DNA of 64,000 bases from Streptomyces lavendofoliae. GTDB taxonomy: Bacteria > Actinomycetota > Actinomycetes > Streptomycetales > Streptomycetaceae. The DNA is taken from positions 62,001-126,000 of the forward strand of contig NZ_BMTP01000010.1 of NCBI RefSeq assembly GCF_014649735.1. Reading direction: 5' to 3'. Under the pieces are notes generated by a model, which searched no databases, was not told where the DNA came from, and saw only the letters and a list, made by a program, of their open reading frames with translations. Position 1 is the first letter of the stretch, and each line of letters opens with the position of its first letter. Of the stretch, positions 43,678 through 52,550 are shown piece by piece. The position numbers and the translations under genes are program-made.

Positions 43678-44478
43678 GTGACAGGCTCCGACGCGTCCCC
43701 TTCGTTCCGGCTCGCCTACGTCCCGGGTGTGACGCCGACCAAGTGGGTGCGGATCTGGAACGAACGGCTGCCCGACGTCCCGCTGACCCTCGTGCAGGTG
43801 CCCGCCGCCGAGGCGGCCGGCCTGCTGCGGGCCGGTGACGCCGACGCGGGGTTCGTGCGGCTGCCCGTCGACCGCGCGGACCTGAGCGCCATCCCCCTGT
43901 ACACCGAGGCGACGGTGGTCGTGGTCCCCAAGGACCATCTGGTGGCGGCGGCGGACGAGGTGTCCGCCGCGGACCTGGCCGACGACGTCGTCCTGCACCC
44001 GCTGGACGACACCCTCGGCTGGGAGCGCCCACCGGGGCTGCCCGCGAAGGAGCGTCCCGCCACGACGGCGGACGCCGTGGAGCTGGTGGCGGCGGGAATC
44101 GGGCTGCTGGTCGTGCCGCAGTCGCTGGCGCGCCTGCACCACCGCAAGGACCTCACGTACCGCACGGTGACGGACGTCCCGCAGTCGCGCGTGGCGCTGT
44201 CGTGGCCGGAGGACGCGACCACGGACCTGGTGGAGCACTTCATCGGCATCGTCCGCGGGCGGACCGTCAACAGCACGCGCGGTCCGCAGGCCCCGGCGGA
44301 CCGGGCCACGGGCAGGCGTGCCGAGAGCGGCGGCGCGGCGCGCCGGAAGTCCTCCGGCGGCAAGCAGACGGGCAAGCAGAACGCCAAGCAGACCGGCAAG
44401 CCGGCCGGCAAGAGCCCGCGAGGCGGCTCCGCCGCCCCCAAGGGCGGCAAGCGGGGCAAGCCCCGCCGCCGGCCCTGA
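43678..44478 (+). CDS. LysR substrate-binding-domain protein without DNA-binding domain
   Basis: A 266-residue protein that is the effector-binding half of a LysR regulator (FRLAYVPGVTPTKWVRIWNE ... LPLYTEATVVVVPKDHL, VELVAAGIGLLVVPQSLARL). The usual N-terminal winged helix is absent, not frameshifted: the GTG start is well defined by the divergent neighbour. The last 60 residues are a Lys/Arg/Gly-rich, histone-like tail with KQTGKQ/KPAGK repeats, which may bind nucleic acid instead. It is paired with DUF5997, which could supply DNA contact. The effector is unknown. Confidence 0.85.
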   Translation: MTGSDASPSFRLAYVPGVTPTKWVRIWNERLPDVPLTLVQVPAAEAAGLLRAGDADAGFVRLPVDRADLSAIPLYTEATVVVVPKDHLVAAADEVSAADLADDVVLHPLDDTLGWERPPGLPAKERPATTADAVELVAAGIGLLVVPQSLARLHHRKDLTYRTVTDVPQSRVALSWPEDATTDLVEHFIGIVRGRTVNSTRGPQAPADRATGRRAESGGAARRKSSGGKQTGKQNAKQTGKPAGKSPRGGSAAPKGGKRGKPRRRP

Positions 44479-44561
44479 GACCCCGCCCGCCCCGGGACCA
44501 CCCCGCCGGGCTCCGGCCCTGCGCGCCGGGGCTCCCCGCGCCGTGCCGTGGTCCGTACCAA

Positions 44562-44594
44562 ACCCTTGACAGGGTCTTCGCTCACTTCTTGAAT
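44562..44594 (+). promoter_or_regulatory. Near-consensus sigma-70-type promoter of the GH16 gene
   Basis: TTGACA (44566-44571) and TTGAAT (44589-44594) are separated by 17 bases, close to the HrdB consensus and unusually good for this GC-rich DNA. The -35 lies inside a perfect ACCCT-TGAC-AGGGT inverted repeat (44562-44575), which suggests repressor control at the -35. Confidence 0.6.
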
Positions 44595-44636
44595 CACGTA
44601 ATGAACTAACCCTTGGCCGACTGAATTTGGGCCCAT

Positions 44637-44659
44637 CTGTCATGCGCACGACATGACAG
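44637..44659. promoter_or_regulatory. 8-bp palindrome CTGTCATG-N7-CATGACAG in the GH16 leader
   Basis: A perfect 8-bp inverted repeat with a 7-base spacer lies 30 bases before the GH16 ATG and about 43 bases after the -10. It could be a downstream operator or an mRNA hairpin in the leader. The AT-containing arms are distinctive against the background. Confidence 0.55.
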
Positions 44660-44688
44660 CCCGTAACAAGTCCCAGGAAGGGAGAGTC

Positions 44689-45960
44689 ATGGACTCCCCA
44701 CGCCTCCTCCGGCGCCTGCTGCTGCCCCTCGCCCCCCTTCTCACCCTCGCGGCGCTCTCCACCGGACTGGCCCCCGCGCCCGCCCCGGCTCCGGCGCCCA
44801 CCACGGCCGCCGTCGCGCCCGCGCCCGCCGCCGTGACGTTCTCCGACGAATTCGACGGGCCCGCCGGCGCCGCCGTCGACGGCACGAAGTGGCAGACCGA
44901 GACGGGTGACAACGTCAACAACCACGAGCGCCAGTACTACACGGCCGGCAACCGCAACGCCGCGCTGGACGGCCAGGGGCACCTGGTGATCACCGCCCGC
45001 AGGGAGAACCCGGGCAACTACCAGTGCTGGTACGGACGGTGCGAGTACACCTCGGCCCGGCTGAACACGGCCGGCAGGTTCACCACCACCTACGGCCGTG
45101 TCGAGGCCCGGATGAAGGTGCCGCGCGGACAGGGCATGTGGCCCGCGTTCTGGATGCTGGGCAACGACATCGGGCAGGTCGGCTGGCCCGCCTCGGGCGA
45201 GATCGACATCATGGAGAACGTCGGGTTCGAACCGTCCACCGTCCACGGCACCCTGCACGGACCCGGCTACTCCGGCTCCGGCGGCATCGGCGCCGGATAC
45301 ACCCTCCCCGGCGGCCAGGCGTTCGCCGACGCGTACCACACCTTCGCCGTCGACTGGAGCCCAAACCTCATCACCTGGTCCGTCGACGGCACCGTCTACC
45401 AGCGGCGCACGCCCGCGGACCTGGGCGGGCGCCAGTGGGTCTTCGACAAGCCGTTCTTCCTCATCCTCAACCTCGCGGTCGGCGGCTACTGGCCCGGGGA
45501 CCCCGACGGCGGCACCGTCTTCCCGCAGCAACTTCTGGTCGACTACGTGCGCGTGAGCACCGGCGGCGGCCAGACCGGCTCCGGCCCCATCACCGGCATC
45601 GGCGGCATGTGCGTGGACGTGGCCGGCGCCAACCCCGCCAACGGCACACCCGTACAGCTCTACGACTGCAACGGCACCGCCGCGCAGAACTGGACCGTGG
45701 GTTCCGACGGCACCATCCGCGCGCTCGGCAAGTGCCTGGACGTGGCCTCGGGCGGCACGGCCGACGGCACCCGCGTCCAGCTCTGGGACTGCAACGGGAC
45801 CGCCGCACAGGTGTGGGCCCTTCCCGCCGCCCGTGACATCGTGAACCCGCGGGCGAACAAGTGCCTCGACGCCACCGGCGGCAGCTCCGCCAACGGCACG
45901 AGGCTGCAGATCTGGACCTGCACCGGCGCCGCCGCCCAGAAGTGGACCGTCACCCGCTGA
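44689..45960 (+). CDS. Secreted GH16 beta-glucanase with C-terminal ricin-type lectin domain
   Basis: A 423-residue secreted enzyme. A signal peptide precedes an Ala/Pro-rich stretch to about residue 48. The GH16 domain (about 50-295) carries EIDIMENVG, with nucleophile Glu171 and acid/base Glu176, and WPAFWMLGNDIG. The C-terminal 125 residues form a ricin-B/CBM13 trefoil with three QxW repeats (AQNW, AQVW, AQKW). Laminarinase-type beta-1,3-glucanase activity is likely, against fungal or algal glucan. ATG at 44689 follows GGAAGGGAG. Promoter and palindrome lie upstream. Monocistronic. Confidence 0.92.
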   Translation: MDSPRLLRRLLLPLAPLLTLAALSTGLAPAPAPAPAPTTAAVAPAPAAVTFSDEFDGPAGAAVDGTKWQTETGDNVNNHERQYYTAGNRNAALDGQGHLVITARRENPGNYQCWYGRCEYTSARLNTAGRFTTTYGRVEARMKVPRGQGMWPAFWMLGNDIGQVGWPASGEIDIMENVGFEPSTVHGTLHGPGYSGSGGIGAGYTLPGGQAFADAYHTFAVDWSPNLITWSVDGTVYQRRTPADLGGRQWVFDKPFFLILNLAVGGYWPGDPDGGTVFPQQLLVDYVRVSTGGGQTGSGPITGIGGMCVDVAGANPANGTPVQLYDCNGTAAQNWTVGSDGTIRALGKCLDVASGGTADGTRVQLWDCNGTAAQVWALPAARDIVNPRANKCLDATGGSSANGTRLQIWTCTGAAAQKWTVTR

Positions 45961-46032
45961 CCACCGGCGAAAATCACTGTCGCCCCCACCCTCCCACCAG
46001 CGAGAATGCGGCATCTCGAACGGGAGGAAATC

Positions 46033-47241
46033 ATGAGCGGGGCACACCTGACTCTTCACGAGCTGCTGCCGCCGCGCGAGCTGGCGGCAGCGCTCGACAC
46101 GGGGCACGTCGTCCGCAAGGCGCACCCGGAACTGCCGCTGTCCCTCTACACCTACACCCGGGCGTGCCAGTACGAGCGGGTCTGGAACCGCGTCACCCTG
46201 CGGTGCCGGGGCCTGGTCGCCGACGACAGCACCGGTGAGGTCGTCGCGCTGCCCCTGCCGAAGTTCTTCAACGTCGAGGAGCACCAGACCGGTCAGCCGT
46301 ACGCGCCCGCGCTGCCGGACGAACCGTTCGAGGTGTACGACAAGGTCGACGGCAGCCTCGCGGTGGTCTTCCACTACGCGGGCCGGTGGCGCGTCGCGTC
46401 CAAGGGATCCTTCATCAGCACCCAGGCCACCTGGGCGCAGCGGAGGCTCGACGGCGCCGACACCACGGCCCTCACCCCGGGCGTGACCTACCTCGCGGAG
46501 ATCCTGTACCCCGAGAACCGCATCGTGGTCGACTACGGCGACCGCAGGGACCTCGTGCTGCTCGCCGCGTTCGCCGCTGACGGCACGGAGATACCCCTGG
46601 CCGGCGCCGCGCCCGCGTGGCGGCCGGTGGGGTCCGTGGTCACGGCCCACCCGCCCCTGCCGCTCGCCGAGCTGCTGGCCCTCACCCGCGCCGGCGCGCT
46701 GCCCGGCGGCCGGGTCGCCACCGGGACGGACGCGGAGGGCTTCGTCCTGCGCTTCGCGTCCGGGGTGCGGGCGAAGGTCAAGCTGTCGGAGTACGTCCGC
46801 CTCCACAAGGTGCTCACCGGGGTCACCGAGCGGGACGTCTGGCGCGGCCACGGCGTCCAGCGCTTCTCGCACCTGCCCGCCAAGCAGCTCGTCCAGGCCC
46901 TGGGCTGCTCGGCGGCGGACCTCAACGCGACGGGCGGCCGTCCGCTGGACGCACTGCTGGAGCAGGTGCCGGACGAGTTCGACACCTGGGTGCGCGAGGT
47001 GATCGCGCGGATCGAGAAGGACGTGGCGGAACGGGAGCGCGCCATCGAGGACGCGTACCGGACCCTCGCCCCGCTCGCCGGCGACCGCGCCGCCTTCGCG
47101 CGCGCCGTGCGGGAGCTGCCCGACCCGGCCCTCCGGCCCGCCATGTTCCTGCGCCTGGACGGGCGGCCGACGGAGCTCGCGACGTACCGTTCGGTGCGCC
47201 CGCGGGCGTCCGACCCCTTCAAGAACGACGAGGAGAACTGA
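46033..47241 (+). CDS. T4 Rnl1-type RNA ligase
   Basis: A 402-residue covalent nucleotidyltransferase of the T4 RnlA (Rnl1) family. The ligase motif I is YDKVDGS with adenylated Lys104 (T4 Rnl1 uses Lys99). RCRGLVAD lies upstream at the conserved Arg position, EILYPENRIV corresponds to motif III, EGFVLRF to motif IV and KVKLSEYVRLH to motif V. The C-terminal about 150 residues are helical. Rnl1 enzymes seal 3'-OH/5'-phosphate breaks, classically in the anticodon loop of cleaved tRNA. ATG at 46033 follows GGGAGGA. The next gene, three bases on, encodes the end-healing enzyme. Confidence 0.88.
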   Translation: MSGAHLTLHELLPPRELAAALDTGHVVRKAHPELPLSLYTYTRACQYERVWNRVTLRCRGLVADDSTGEVVALPLPKFFNVEEHQTGQPYAPALPDEPFEVYDKVDGSLAVVFHYAGRWRVASKGSFISTQATWAQRRLDGADTTALTPGVTYLAEILYPENRIVVDYGDRRDLVLLAAFAADGTEIPLAGAAPAWRPVGSVVTAHPPLPLAELLALTRAGALPGGRVATGTDAEGFVLRFASGVRAKVKLSEYVRLHKVLTGVTERDVWRGHGVQRFSHLPAKQLVQALGCSAADLNATGGRPLDALLEQVPDEFDTWVREVIARIEKDVAERERAIEDAYRTLAPLAGDRAAFARAVRELPDPALRPAMFLRLDGRPTELATYRSVRPRASDPFKNDEEN

Positions 47242-47244
47242 CCG

Positions 47245-48156
47245 GTGCCCGAAGTGCATGTGATGACGGGCCTGCCCGCGTCGGGGAAGACGACCGAGGC
47301 GCGCCGCCTCCAGGCGGAGTCCGGGGGCCGGATGCGCCGGGTCAACCTCGACGACCTGCGCGCCATGATGGACCTCCCCACGGGGGAGCGGAACTCGCAC
47401 GCCCACGAGCAGACCGTGCTCGCCGTCCAGGACGCCGCGGTCCGCGCGGCCGTCGACGGCGGGTTCGACGTGGTGGTCGACAACACCCATCTGACCCCGC
47501 ACATACCCAAGCGGCTGAAGGCCGCCGTCGGGGGGCGGGCCACGTTCGTGGTGCACGACTTCACCGGCGTACCGGTGGAGGAGTGCGTGCGGCGCGACGG
47601 CGCGCGCGAGCGGCCCGTGGGGGAGGGGATCATCCTGCTGCTCGCCGACAAGCACGCGAGAGCCAGGCGGGGCGGCTGGCGGCTCACCGCGGACTGGTTC
47701 AACGACCAGGTGCCCGTGGAGCCCTACGTCGCCGACCCGTCGTTGCCCTCGGCGGTCCTGTGCGACATCGACGGCACCCTCGCGCTGCGGGGCGACCGGG
47801 GGCCGTACGACTTCACCCGGTGCGACGAGGACCTGCTCAACGCCCCGGTACGGCAGGCCCTGGCGTCCTTCCGGCGCGCCGACGACGACATCGTGGTGCT
47901 GCTCTCCGGGCGGGGCGAGGAGCACCGCGCGAAGACGGAGGAGTGGCTCCGGCGCCATGAGGTGCCGTACGACGAACTGTGGATGCGGGCCGCGGGGGAC
48001 CAGCGGCGCGACGACGTCGTGAAGGCCGAGCTGTTCGACCGGCACGTCCGCCACCGTTTCGCGGTACGGGTCTCCCTCGACGACCGCGACCGCGTGGTCG
48101 CCGTCTGGCGCCGGATGGGCCTGCCGACGTGGCAGGTCGCCTACGGCGACTTCTGA
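47245..48156 (+). CDS. T4 Pnkp-like polynucleotide 5'-kinase / 3'-phosphatase
   Basis: A 303-residue protein collinear with T4 polynucleotide kinase (301 residues). The N-terminal kinase has the P-loop GLPASGKTT (9-17), and VNLDDLR (33-39) matches the general-base region. The HAD-type 3'-phosphatase starts with Asp174/Asp176 in DIDGTLA and contains VLLSGR and RRDDVVK. The C-terminal end RRMGLPTWQVAYGDF is almost that of the phage enzyme. It heals 2',3'-cyclic-phosphate/5'-OH ends so the upstream ligase can join them. GTG at 47245 is three bases after the ligase stop and follows GAGGAG. The two form a complete RNA repair cassette. Confidence 0.9.
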   Translation: MPEVHVMTGLPASGKTTEARRLQAESGGRMRRVNLDDLRAMMDLPTGERNSHAHEQTVLAVQDAAVRAAVDGGFDVVVDNTHLTPHIPKRLKAAVGGRATFVVHDFTGVPVEECVRRDGARERPVGEGIILLLADKHARARRGGWRLTADWFNDQVPVEPYVADPSLPSAVLCDIDGTLALRGDRGPYDFTRCDEDLLNAPVRQALASFRRADDDIVVLLSGRGEEHRAKTEEWLRRHEVPYDELWMRAAGDQRRDDVVKAELFDRHVRHRFAVRVSLDDRDRVVAVWRRMGLPTWQVAYGDF

Positions 48157-48288
48157 GCGGCCCGAGAGGGGGCGCCGACGGGGCGAGTGCGGACAGAGGG
48201 TGCCGAGGGGCGCCCCGCGACCGCGCGCCCGGCGGGTGCGCCGAAGGTGTGGGCCGGGGGGCGCCGGAGGCGGGGCGGGCGCGGGGGC

Positions 48289-48651
48289 TCAGCGCCGGGC
48301 GCACGCCCAGGCGCCCATGCCCTGCATCGCCGCGAGCCTGCGGGCCGTGGCGATCTGCTGGGCCTTGGTGGCGAGGTCCGCCCGGGGCGCGTACCGCAGA
48401 CCGCCGGCGGCCACCCAGCTGGACTGCCGGAACTGGAGGCCGCCGTAATGGCCGTTGCCGGTGTTGGCGTTCCAGTCGCCGTTGGACTCGCACCTCGCGA
48501 TGGCGTCCCAGTCCACCCGGCCGCCCGGGCGTGGCGCGGCGGCCTGTGCGGCGGGGACGACGAGCGTGAGGGCGACCGAGGCGCACAGCGCCGCCACGGT
48601 GAGCCCGCCGGAGACGCGGCCGATGCCGGTCCTGCTGGTATGACGTCGCAT
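48289..48651 (-). CDS. Secreted transglycosylase / resuscitation-promoting-factor-like protein
   Basis: A 120-residue protein. A signal peptide (cleavage near AQA|AA at about 38) is followed by a single Rpf/SLT domain: DWDAIARCESNGDWNANTGN with the catalytic Glu, then HYGGLQFRQSSWVAAGG and QIATARRLAA. Rpf proteins cut peptidoglycan glycan strands and stimulate spore or dormant-cell outgrowth. No LysM or LytM domain is attached. ATG at 48651 follows GAGGGA. Confidence 0.9.
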   Translation of the reverse strand: MRRHTSRTGIGRVSGGLTVAALCASVALTLVVPAAQAAAPRPGGRVDWDAIARCESNGDWNANTGNGHYGGLQFRQSSWVAAGGLRYAPRADLATKAQQIATARRLAAMQGMGAWACARR

Positions 48652-49122
48652 CAGTTCCCTCTTGGATCGGTCGTGCCCACCCCTGGCAAGGAGCCGGCCG
48701 GGTGCCTACGACCGTAGGGGCGGGCGCCTCATCCGGCACGCGGTGTTGCGCCCATCGGGTCCACGCCCCGGAACGACGGCGGCCCGGGCGTGCCCTGACG
48801 GGAGGTCACCGGTCCGGGAGACTCCGGAAGTCCGCGGCGCGTACGTCCCAGTCGTGGACGCCGGTACGGGTTCGGGCCACCCGGAGGTCCGCGCGCAGCA
48901 GACGGGCCCGACGTCCGCGCGGTCGACAGCGGGTGACCGGGGTCGTCCGCCCGTGCCAGGACCGGGGCCGGCAGGTCCGGCCGGGCGAGGGCCTGGCGTG
49001 GGCGGCTCCCGGCCCTGTGCTCTCCCACGTGCTCTCCCGCTGGCCGCCCTCCGGGGCCGGTGCGGCCGTTCGTCCGTACGCCTTCGCGCGGATGATCGCT
49101 TCTCCTCCCTAGTGTGATCGTC
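48652..49122. other. Intergenic region, no gene seen
   Basis: About 470 bases between the divergent Rpf-like and MFS genes. All open frames are low-complexity and lack ribosome binding sites. It must contain both promoters; TAGTGT at 49111-49116 may be a -10 for a short- or no-leader MFS transcript. I do not see the conserved core of the cyclic-di-AMP (ydaO) riboswitch that precedes some Streptomyces rpf genes. Confidence 0.5.
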
Positions 49123-50346
49123 ATGACGCGCACATCCCCCCGGCGCCCGGGCGGCCGCCCCCGCCGCGCGAGGCGGCCGGGCTACCCGGCGGCGGCCGCG
49201 GTCTTCGCCGTCGGCATGGCCGGTACGACGCTGCCCACCCCGCTGTACGGCCTGTACCGCCAGGAGCTGGGTTTCTCCGAGCTGATGGTGACGGTGGTGT
49301 TCGCCTCCTACGCCGTGGGGGTGATCCTCACCCTGCTGCTGGCCGGCAACCACTCCGACGTGGCGGGCCGCCGGCCGGTCCTGCTGTGCGCGCTGGGGTT
49401 CGCCGCGGCGAGCGCGGTGTGCTTCCTCCTCGAAGGCGGCCTGCCCGCCCTCTTCACCGGCCGGGTGCTCTCGGGTTTCTCCGCCGGGCTGCTGAGCGGG
49501 GCGGGCACGGTCACCGTGCTGGAGCTGGCACCACCCGGACGCCGGTCCCGGGCCGGCCTCGCCGCCACGGCCGCGAACATGGGCGGCCTGGGCTGCGGCC
49601 CCCTGCTGTCGGGGCTGCTCGCCGAGTACGCCCCGATGCCGCTGGCCCTGCCGTTCCTGACCCACCTCGGGCTCCTGGCCGTGGCCTGCGTGATCGTCCT
49701 GCTGCTGCCCGAGACGGTTCCCGGTGCGCGCCCCGGGGCCCGGCCGAGACCGCGGGGCCTGTACGTGCCCGCCGAGGTCCGCGACGTCTTCACGCCCTCC
49801 TCCCTCGCCGCGTTCGCCGGGTTCTCCCTTCTGGGCCTGTTCACCGCCGTGGCCCCGAGCTTCGTCTCCCACACCCTCGGCATCGGCAACCTGGCGGTCT
49901 CCGGGCTCGTGGTCTTCTCGGTGTTCCTCTCCTCCACCGTGGGCCAGGCGCTGACGGGCCGGGTGCCGGTACGGTCCGCCCTGCCCCTCGGCTGCCTGGT
50001 GCTGGTGGGGGGCCTCCTCCTCGTCGGCGCGTCGCTGTGGGCCGAGTCCCTGGCGCTGATGGTGGCCGGTGCCGTCTGCGGCGGGCTCGGCCAGGGCCTC
50101 GCCTTCCGTGCCGCGCTGACCGCCGTCGGCGACGCGGCGCCCCCCGCGCACCGGGCGGCCACCGTCTCCTCGTTCTTCGTCGTCGCCTACACGGGCATCT
50201 CGCTGCCGGTCGTCGGCGTCGGCGCGCTGACGATGTGGCTGGGCCTGGAGCGGGCAGGGCTGACGTTCACGACCTGCGTGACCCTCCTCGTCGCGGCCAC
50301 CGCACTCCACCTCGTACGGCATGCCGCGACGACGCGCGGTCGCTGA
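49123..50346 (+). CDS. MFS transporter (drug-efflux type)
   Basis: A 407-residue, twelve-helix major facilitator protein. The loop 2-3 motif GNHSDVAGRRPVL and the motif-C-like antiporter helix region (GFSAGLLSGAGTVTVLEL) support an exporter. The N-terminus is Arg-rich. No regulator gene adjoins it. ATG at 49123 is used; an in-frame GTG at 49114 is as good and would add three residues. No ribosome binding site is visible, so a leaderless message is possible. Substrate unknown. Confidence 0.85.
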   Translation: MTRTSPRRPGGRPRRARRPGYPAAAAVFAVGMAGTTLPTPLYGLYRQELGFSELMVTVVFASYAVGVILTLLLAGNHSDVAGRRPVLLCALGFAAASAVCFLLEGGLPALFTGRVLSGFSAGLLSGAGTVTVLELAPPGRRSRAGLAATAANMGGLGCGPLLSGLLAEYAPMPLALPFLTHLGLLAVACVIVLLLPETVPGARPGARPRPRGLYVPAEVRDVFTPSSLAAFAGFSLLGLFTAVAPSFVSHTLGIGNLAVSGLVVFSVFLSSTVGQALTGRVPVRSALPLGCLVLVGGLLLVGASLWAESLALMVAGAVCGGLGQGLAFRAALTAVGDAAPPAHRAATVSSFFVVAYTGISLPVVGVGALTMWLGLERAGLTFTTCVTLLVAATALHLVRHAATTRGR

Positions 50347-50420
50347 CGCCTCGGATAGGATGATTTTTCAGTATCCGAGCCGATGGGTCGGCGTCACGCC
50401 CCGGTGGTGAGGTCATCACG

Positions 50421-52550
50421 TTGGACACGCACGAGCCGGTCGGGGGCACACCGGACCGGCCCCTGACCACGGCGGGGTACGCCGGAGTGCTCCGCGACCT
50501 GCTGCCGGTCGCGCTGTGGCGCACCGACGCCGACGGCCACGTCGTCGAGTGGTCGCTCGCCGCCCAGGACGTCCTCGGCCACCTGCCGTCGGACATCATC
50601 GGCCGGCACGCCAAGCCAATACTGGTCCCGGAGGCCAACTGGGAGCTGGCCGAGCGGCTGGCCGCGCGGGTGCGGGCGGGCGACGCCGTGGCCGCCGCCC
50701 TCCCGGTACGGCACCGCGACGGGCACCTCGTGCCGATGGAGATGTGGATCTGCCCGGCCGCCGACCGGCAGGGCCGGACGGGCATCCTGGCCATCGCCGT
50801 CGAGACCACCGCCGTCCTGCACATGCGCGACTCCCTGGCCGCCCTCCAGGGCCTGTTCAGCCAGTCACCCATCGGCCTCGCCCTGCTCGGCCCCGACCTG
50901 CGGTTCCTGCGGGTCAACGAGGCACTCGCCCGGATGAACGGCGTACCGGCCCGCGACCACCTCGGCAAACGCCTCACCGAGGTCGCCCCCGGCATCAACG
51001 CCACCGCACTGGAGACGGTGATGCGCCAGGTCCTGGAGCGCGGCGAGGCGGTCGTCGACGTCCGCCGCACCGGCCGCACCCCCGCCGACCCCGGGCACGA
51101 ACGGACCTGGTCCTGCTCCTACGCGCCCCTGCTCGACGGCACCGGCCGCCGGCTCGGCGTGGTGGCGTCGCTCATCGACATCACCGACGCCCAGCGCGCC
51201 CACGTCGAGGCCGAACGGGCGCGCCGCCGCTTCGCCCTGCTGGCGGAGGCCGGCACCCGCATCGGCACCACCCTGGACCTGCGGCAGACCGCCGAGGAGG
51301 TGGTGGACCTCCTCGTCCCCCGGCTGGCCGACTCCGCCGACGTGCACCTGCGCCAGGAGGTGCTGGACCCCGAGGAGGCCGGCGCCTCCACCCACGGCGT
51401 GCTGCGCCGGGTCGCGATGTCCTTCGAGGACCCCTCCGCCCCGGCCGAGGCGCTGGCCGTCGGTCTCACCTACCAGGTGCCGCCCGGATCGGTGTACGAG
51501 CGGGTCATCGCCGACGGCCACCCCATGGACCTCCACCAGGCCGACATCCCGGCCCTGGTCCGCGACCCGCGCGCCGACCGGCTGCGCGGCTACCTCGCCC
51601 GCCTCGGCTCCGCGCGGCTGGTCCCGCTGGTCGCCCGCGGCAAGGTGCTCGGCGCCGTGGTGGTCACCCGCACCCGCGGCCGGGAGCCGTTCGACCAGCA
51701 GGACCGCGTCCTCATCGACGACCTGGTCGCCCGGGCCGCGCTGAACATCGACAACGCCCTGATGTACTCCCGCCAGCGGGAAGCCGCCCTCACCCTGCGG
51801 CGCAGCCTCGCCGACAACGCCCTGCCGAAGGTGACCGGCCTGGAACTCGCCGGACGCTACCTGCCCACCAGCGACCACCAGGTCGGCGGCGACTGGTTCG
51901 ACGCCTTCGCCCTGCCCGGCGGCAGGGCCGGGCTCGTCATCGGGGACGTCATGGGGCACGGCGTCCACGCGGCGGCCGTCATGGGCCAACTGCGCACGGC
52001 GGTACGCACCCTGGCGCGACTCGACGTCCCGCCGGACCGCATGCTGGCCTCCCTGGACGCCACCGTGGCCGACCTCGGCGAGAACGAGATGGCCACCTGC
52101 GTCTACGCCATCCACGACCCGGCCGCCGGCGCGTGCCTGATCGCCCGGGCGGGCCACCCCCCGCCCGCCGTGGCCGACGCCCGGGGCACCATCGCCTTCC
52201 TCGACGGCCCGCCCGGCACGCCCCTGGGCACCGGCGTCCGTGACTTCCGGACCGAGCACGTACCGCTGAGCCCCGGCAGCCTGCTGGTGCTCTACACCGA
52301 CGGGCTCATCGAGTCCCGCGAGCGGGACCTCGACCAGGGCATGGAACAGCTCGCCCGGTCACTGCGCCACCTCGACCACCCGCTGGACGAGATCTGCGAC
52401 CGCGTCCTCGGCCGGCTCCTGCCCTCCGCCGCGCCGGACGACGTGGCCGTGCTCCTCGCCAGGTCGCGGGACGCCGCCCCCGATCCGCCGAAGGGCCGTG
52501 CCGATCGCGACCACCCGAACGAACCGGCACGTAAGGTGCGAGAGTGGTGA
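50421..52550 (+). CDS. PAS-GAF-SpoIIE serine phosphatase (tandem copy 1)
   Basis: A 709-residue regulator. PAS domains occupy about 20-130 and 140-255 (LFSQSPIGLALLGPDLRFLRVN). A GAF domain lies at about 280-445. The PP2C/SpoIIE phosphatase is at about 460-690 with HQVGGDWFDAF, GDVMGHGVHAAA and LVLYTDGLIE, the metal-binding acidic motifs. Such proteins dephosphorylate anti-anti-sigma factors in stress and development. The TTG at 50421 is the only start that includes the first PAS; a GGTGAGG site precedes it. The next gene, overlapping by seven bases, is a related phosphatase. Confidence 0.87.
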   Translation: MDTHEPVGGTPDRPLTTAGYAGVLRDLLPVALWRTDADGHVVEWSLAAQDVLGHLPSDIIGRHAKPILVPEANWELAERLAARVRAGDAVAAALPVRHRDGHLVPMEMWICPAADRQGRTGILAIAVETTAVLHMRDSLAALQGLFSQSPIGLALLGPDLRFLRVNEALARMNGVPARDHLGKRLTEVAPGINATALETVMRQVLERGEAVVDVRRTGRTPADPGHERTWSCSYAPLLDGTGRRLGVVASLIDITDAQRAHVEAERARRRFALLAEAGTRIGTTLDLRQTAEEVVDLLVPRLADSADVHLRQEVLDPEEAGASTHGVLRRVAMSFEDPSAPAEALAVGLTYQVPPGSVYERVIADGHPMDLHQADIPALVRDPRADRLRGYLARLGSARLVPLVARGKVLGAVVVTRTRGREPFDQQDRVLIDDLVARAALNIDNALMYSRQREAALTLRRSLADNALPKVTGLELAGRYLPTSDHQVGGDWFDAFALPGGRAGLVIGDVMGHGVHAAAVMGQLRTAVRTLARLDVPPDRMLASLDATVADLGENEMATCVYAIHDPAAGACLIARAGHPPPAVADARGTIAFLDGPPGTPLGTGVRDFRTEHVPLSPGSLLVLYTDGLIESRERDLDQGMEQLARSLRHLDHPLDEICDRVLGRLLPSAAPDDVAVLLARSRDAAPDPPKGRADRDHPNEPARKVREW

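Noticed and set aside
43624..48054. Leftward frame of 1476 codons
   Set aside because: It lies antisense to four recognisable genes (LysR-domain, GH16, RNA ligase, Pnkp) and has no domain; chance openness from high GC.
46033..48156. RNA repair pair considered as part of a prophage
   Set aside because: No integrase, capsid, tail, terminase or lysis genes occur within the window, and codon use matches neighbours.
48652..48800. Cyclic-di-AMP (ydaO) riboswitch before the Rpf-like gene
   Set aside because: The leader is short and I cannot find the conserved core elements; only an ordinary ribosome binding site is visible.
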